A DNA stretch of 64,000 nucleotides from Ceratodon purpureus (lineage: Eukaryota > Streptophyta > Bryopsida > Pseudoditrichales > Ditrichaceae). The notes under the pieces are model-generated. The model saw nothing but the letters and a program-made list of their open reading frames with translations, made no database searches and had not been told where the DNA came from. Positions 60,996 to 64,000 of this stretch are shown in pieces (within the stretch, counting starts at the first letter, position 1; each line of letters begins with the position of its first letter). Both the position numbers and the translations under genes were made by a program. The stretch covers positions 19,044,270 to 19,108,269 of the forward strand of contig CM026426.1 of the NCBI GenBank assembly GCA_014871385.1, given 5' to 3'.

Positions 60996-63809
60996 ATGGA
61001 ACCGGTTGAAGCGGTTGAACCGGTTGAAGTGGTTGCTCCGGCTAGAGCCATTCCGAGACTCGGTACGAAAGAGTGGGCACCATGGTTTACGGTCAAGCTC
61101 CTGGAAGGGTCACTGTCACATAAGGTAGCCCAATGTGTGTATTGCAGGACCAAGTTTTCGTACGTGAAGCATAGGTGCTTTCAGCATTATGGTTGGAACC
61201 AGTCCAATCTCTCGAGGGTTTGCCAAAAGGCACCTACCGTAGTGAAGAGGAAGTTTCAGTTTTACGCTGGAAAGATTCCCGGCCCTTTGACACAGGAGGA
61301 GATGGATGGTATCAGGACAACGTTCCCCGCGTCAGTTCAACGTGGGTGTTCCAGTGCTTCCACACACGGCACTCTGTACGGTGGATCCGAACCCTCGTAT
61401 AATGATACCGAAGAGGACCGAAATGTCTCCAGTGTTGCACCTAGTAGGGCGGGTTCGAATACCACTAGGAGCTTGCGGCAACAGGACATGAGTGAAGCAC
61501 TCCAGATCGCCAAGCGGAAGGAGCTGGACATGTTGTGGTCATCCTTCTTTTACGAAGCCAACGTCGCATTCAACGTGGCCAAGCACCCAGCATTTATTAA
61601 GGCGGTGAGCACAACCGCGGCTGCCGGATTTAACTACGGTCCTCCTTCCTATGACGCGATGCGAACAACGCACATCAAGGAAAAATAGAAGTTGATCAAG
61701 GCAAAGATTGATGAACGTACGAAAACCTCGACCGAGTTATACGGGGCTACCATATGCTCCGATGGTTGGGATAATGTGAATCGCCGACCGTTGATGAATG
61801 TCATGCTAGTATGTCCGGCAGGCGATGTATTTCTTGGGTCTGTTGATACGACTGGCGAGAAGAAGTCAATGGGATATATTGCCGGGGAGATGAAGAAATA
61901 TATTCGAGAAATTGGCCCTCAAAATGTTGTCCAGATTTGCACGGACAATGCAGCCAACATGCTTGGCGCCATGGATAATATCCTAGAGGAGTTTCCTCAC
62001 ATGTACAAGCAGGGCTGTTGTGTCCATATTCTAGATCTTCTTATGGAGGACTGGGGCAAGGAAGTCTTTGTGAAGGATTTGGTCGCCAAGGCTAAACACG
62101 TGTGTCATTACATTCGGAGACATCATGTTCCCATGGCCCTTTTCCGCAAATTTGAACCGAAGTTATCCTTGGTGGTTCCCGCTCAAACCAGATTCGCTTG
62201 TAACTATCTGATGATAGCGCCCCTTATGGAGGTTAAATTTGCTTTGGAACAAGTGGTCATGGCACCGGAGTGGTTCGATTATGTCGACGGTTTATTCAAC
62301 CAAACCGAGGGGGTGCGTAATCATGCACGCACAAGCCTAGTACGTGAAACAGTTCGTGATGATGGGTTCTCGCATCAGTGTGACAACTTCACGCACCTAG
62401 TGAAACCAGCCCTGGTAGCTCTCAGAACCTTCGATGGAAGCCAGCCGGCAATGGGCAAGGCATGGATTACAATGAGCAACCTAAAGGATCACGTGTACAG
62501 TCTCCGAGGATCCCCTTGCTTTTTCCCACCTGTCATGGCAACAAGGATGGAGATGCGGTTCGACCGTAGATGGGACATGATGCATACCGATCTTCATTAT
62601 GCCGCGGCGCTCTTGAACCCTTGGGTTAGAACGCATAAGGGCTTACAAGTCATAGGAGAAGCGAAGGCGGCTCTCAATCGGGTGTTTCGTCAGGTGGGTG
62701 GCCAAATGGGAATTCCATTTGCCGTTCTTATGAAAGAGATGATCAAGTTCGACGAGGGACGTGGCCCTTAGAGCCCCGAAGTGACCATCGATATCAGAGG
62801 TTTGAATCTGGAACCCCATCAATGGTGGCAGAGGATTGGAGGGGGGCCCTTGGCAGTCATTGCAAAGCGCATTTTATCTCAGGTCTGCTCCGCCTCATCG
62901 TGTGAACGGAATTGGAGCATGTATTCGTTTGTCCACAACAAGGTACGCAACCGCCTGGGGTTGGAGAAGTCTCACGCCTTGGTGTACATTTATACAAATA
63001 GCAGACTCCTCCGCGAACGCCCAAAGCCCAACCCCCTCAGATGGTACGAGAACAATGCATGGTCAGAGGAGTCAGATCTAGAGAGAGATCCAAGCGAAGA
63101 GGAAGGAGATGACGACAATCATTACATACCAGTTGACCACGCAGGCAGTGGGGATGATGATGTCTGGGGACATGATAACGTCGACGTTAACACGAATGGG
63201 CAAAACGACGGTAATGGCAACGGGCGCGGTGACGCTAACCGCAACAATCCGCGTGACCGCAACAACCACGATGATAACGGTGATGCGTACGACTTCAACA
63301 ATGAACCAGAATATAACCAGGGAAACCCGGACATGAACATCTATGGAGACGAATTACCCACACTCCCGGTATTTGATGAAGCGGCTAATGCAGAAGGAAG
63401 AGACGCACGTGACGAAAGAGATGCTATTCCAGTCCAAATCAATCCCAAGAACAATGACGGGGTTGCAGATGATTCATCCAGCGAGGACCATCTTGGCAAC
63501 GATATCCATGCTGGCGATGATGACGAGGACAGTGACGAAGGGGGTGATGGAAGTCATGGACGGGCTGTAGATGGACCTCATTGGACCGGCCTCGTTAGTG
63601 GGGAGGGCAACTGGGGAACCGTTTTTCACAAGGCGACTCAAGCTTGCTTCAAGAGATTCCTCCTGCTCACGAGAGAAGGACCGTGCACGCAATCCCCGCA
63701 CAGACTGTGCCTCCATCGCAACCCACAAGTACGGGGGGTATCGAACCAGATACAATCGTGGATGGAGGCCTCGCTCGGAGGCCCACAAGTTCAATGGGCG
63801 CAAAAATAG
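60996..63809 (+). CDS. hAT transposase with BED-type finger, DUF659 and hAT C-terminal domain
   Basis: The frame starts at ATG 60996 and runs 938 codons with two in-frame TAG codons (61686-61688 and 62769-62771). A BED-type zinc finger holds C47-x2-C50 and later His/Cys residues (CVYCRTKFSYVKHRCFQH). DUF659 starts near residue 240 (YGATICSDGWDNVNRRPLMN) and includes CTDNAANMLG. These give the first two catalytic Asp (SDGW, CTDNA). The hAT C-terminal dimerisation region lies at about 610-672 with the catalytic Glu in SSCERNWSMYSFVHNK and LVYIYTNSRLL at its end. A long Asp/Asn/Gly-rich tail follows, unusual for hAT. Near 63600 a +2 frame becomes the more protein-like one (EPDTIVDGGLARRPTSSMGA, to the window end), so a frame change or intron is likely. 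All domains are intact apart from the TAGs, which sit at glutamine-compatible places (KEK-stop-KL, GRGP-stop-SP). Confidence 0.8.
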
Positions 63810-64000
63810 CTCGACTCCTTAGATCATCAGCAGCGGCGAGGCCTCCACTCAATCGAGCTGGTGGTAGTCGGCGTGGTGCCTCCACCGCCAAGCTAGTCCC
63901 CGTGGCGCCAGCTATAGACGACGCCGTACAGAATGTGGCCCAACGTGGTGCGAAGAAGTCCACAGACAAGGTTGTTAGGAAACCACCATCACAAGAACCC

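Larger units (their letters stand above)
53606..64000 (+). mobile_element. Large multi-gene hAT-type element, left part
   Basis: The left end is CAAAGTTGTCATAATGGACG, matching the reversed end at 20136. Downstream on the same strand lie a coiled-coil gene (54117), a RING gene (55294) and a hAT transposase (60996), each behind a CGCGCCCG-type array and TATA box. The right end would be beyond the window. That all three genes belong to one element is an inference from shared ends, strand and promoter type; adjacent independent insertions are the alternative. Confidence 0.45.

Overview
The window looks like nuclear DNA from a large, repeat-rich genome of the green lineage. The grounds are split genes with GT-AG introns, TATA-box promoters, degenerate TTTAGGG telomere-type repeats, hAT and En/Spm-like transposase genes, and a megabase-style satellite. 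A charophyte alga would fit, and so would another large-genome green alga; I cannot place the species from sequence alone. No rRNA, true tRNA, CRISPR or bacterial-type feature was seen. Nearly every recognisable gene is mobile-element-like or of unknown family.

Layout. 1-16099: one head-to-tail satellite of about 76 monomers of 210-212 bp, built from duplicated blocks of 5, 6, 12 and 18 monomers. 16486-20136: an intact RING-finger gene between C-rich arrays, ending in a hAT-type terminal sequence. About 20137-39000: minus-strand genes (a small basic protein, a divergent methyltransferase-like gene, a DUF7869-type transposase-like gene) whose introns and flanks carry 17 copies of a 21-bp imperfect palindrome. 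This stretch is interrupted by a gag-like fossil (about 22850-27000) and by a 4344-bp fold-back hAT-type element with perfect 8-bp target duplications (30838-35181). 39000-48700: telomere-like and SINE-like sequence, an En/Spm-like multi-exon gene, a 0.74-kb MITE and two small plus-strand genes. 49131-52590: a ten-exon minus-strand gene with a DNA N4/N6-methyltransferase-like core, cut at its 5' side by a CCGGAA-rich insert. 53606-64000: left end of a hAT-type element that appears to carry a coiled-coil gene, a second RING gene and a hAT transposase, all on the plus strand.

Two themes join the parts. First, four plus-strand genes (both RING genes, the coiled-coil gene and the hAT transposase) sit behind the same promoter module: a CGCGCCCG-type array, then a TATA box, then a related leader. 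With shared CARRGTTGTC ends this suggests one family of large multi-gene hAT elements. Second, several long reading frames are crossed by TAG or TAA, but not clearly by TGA, often where glutamine would fit. Either the genes are decaying or the stop codons are read differently; the window cannot settle which.
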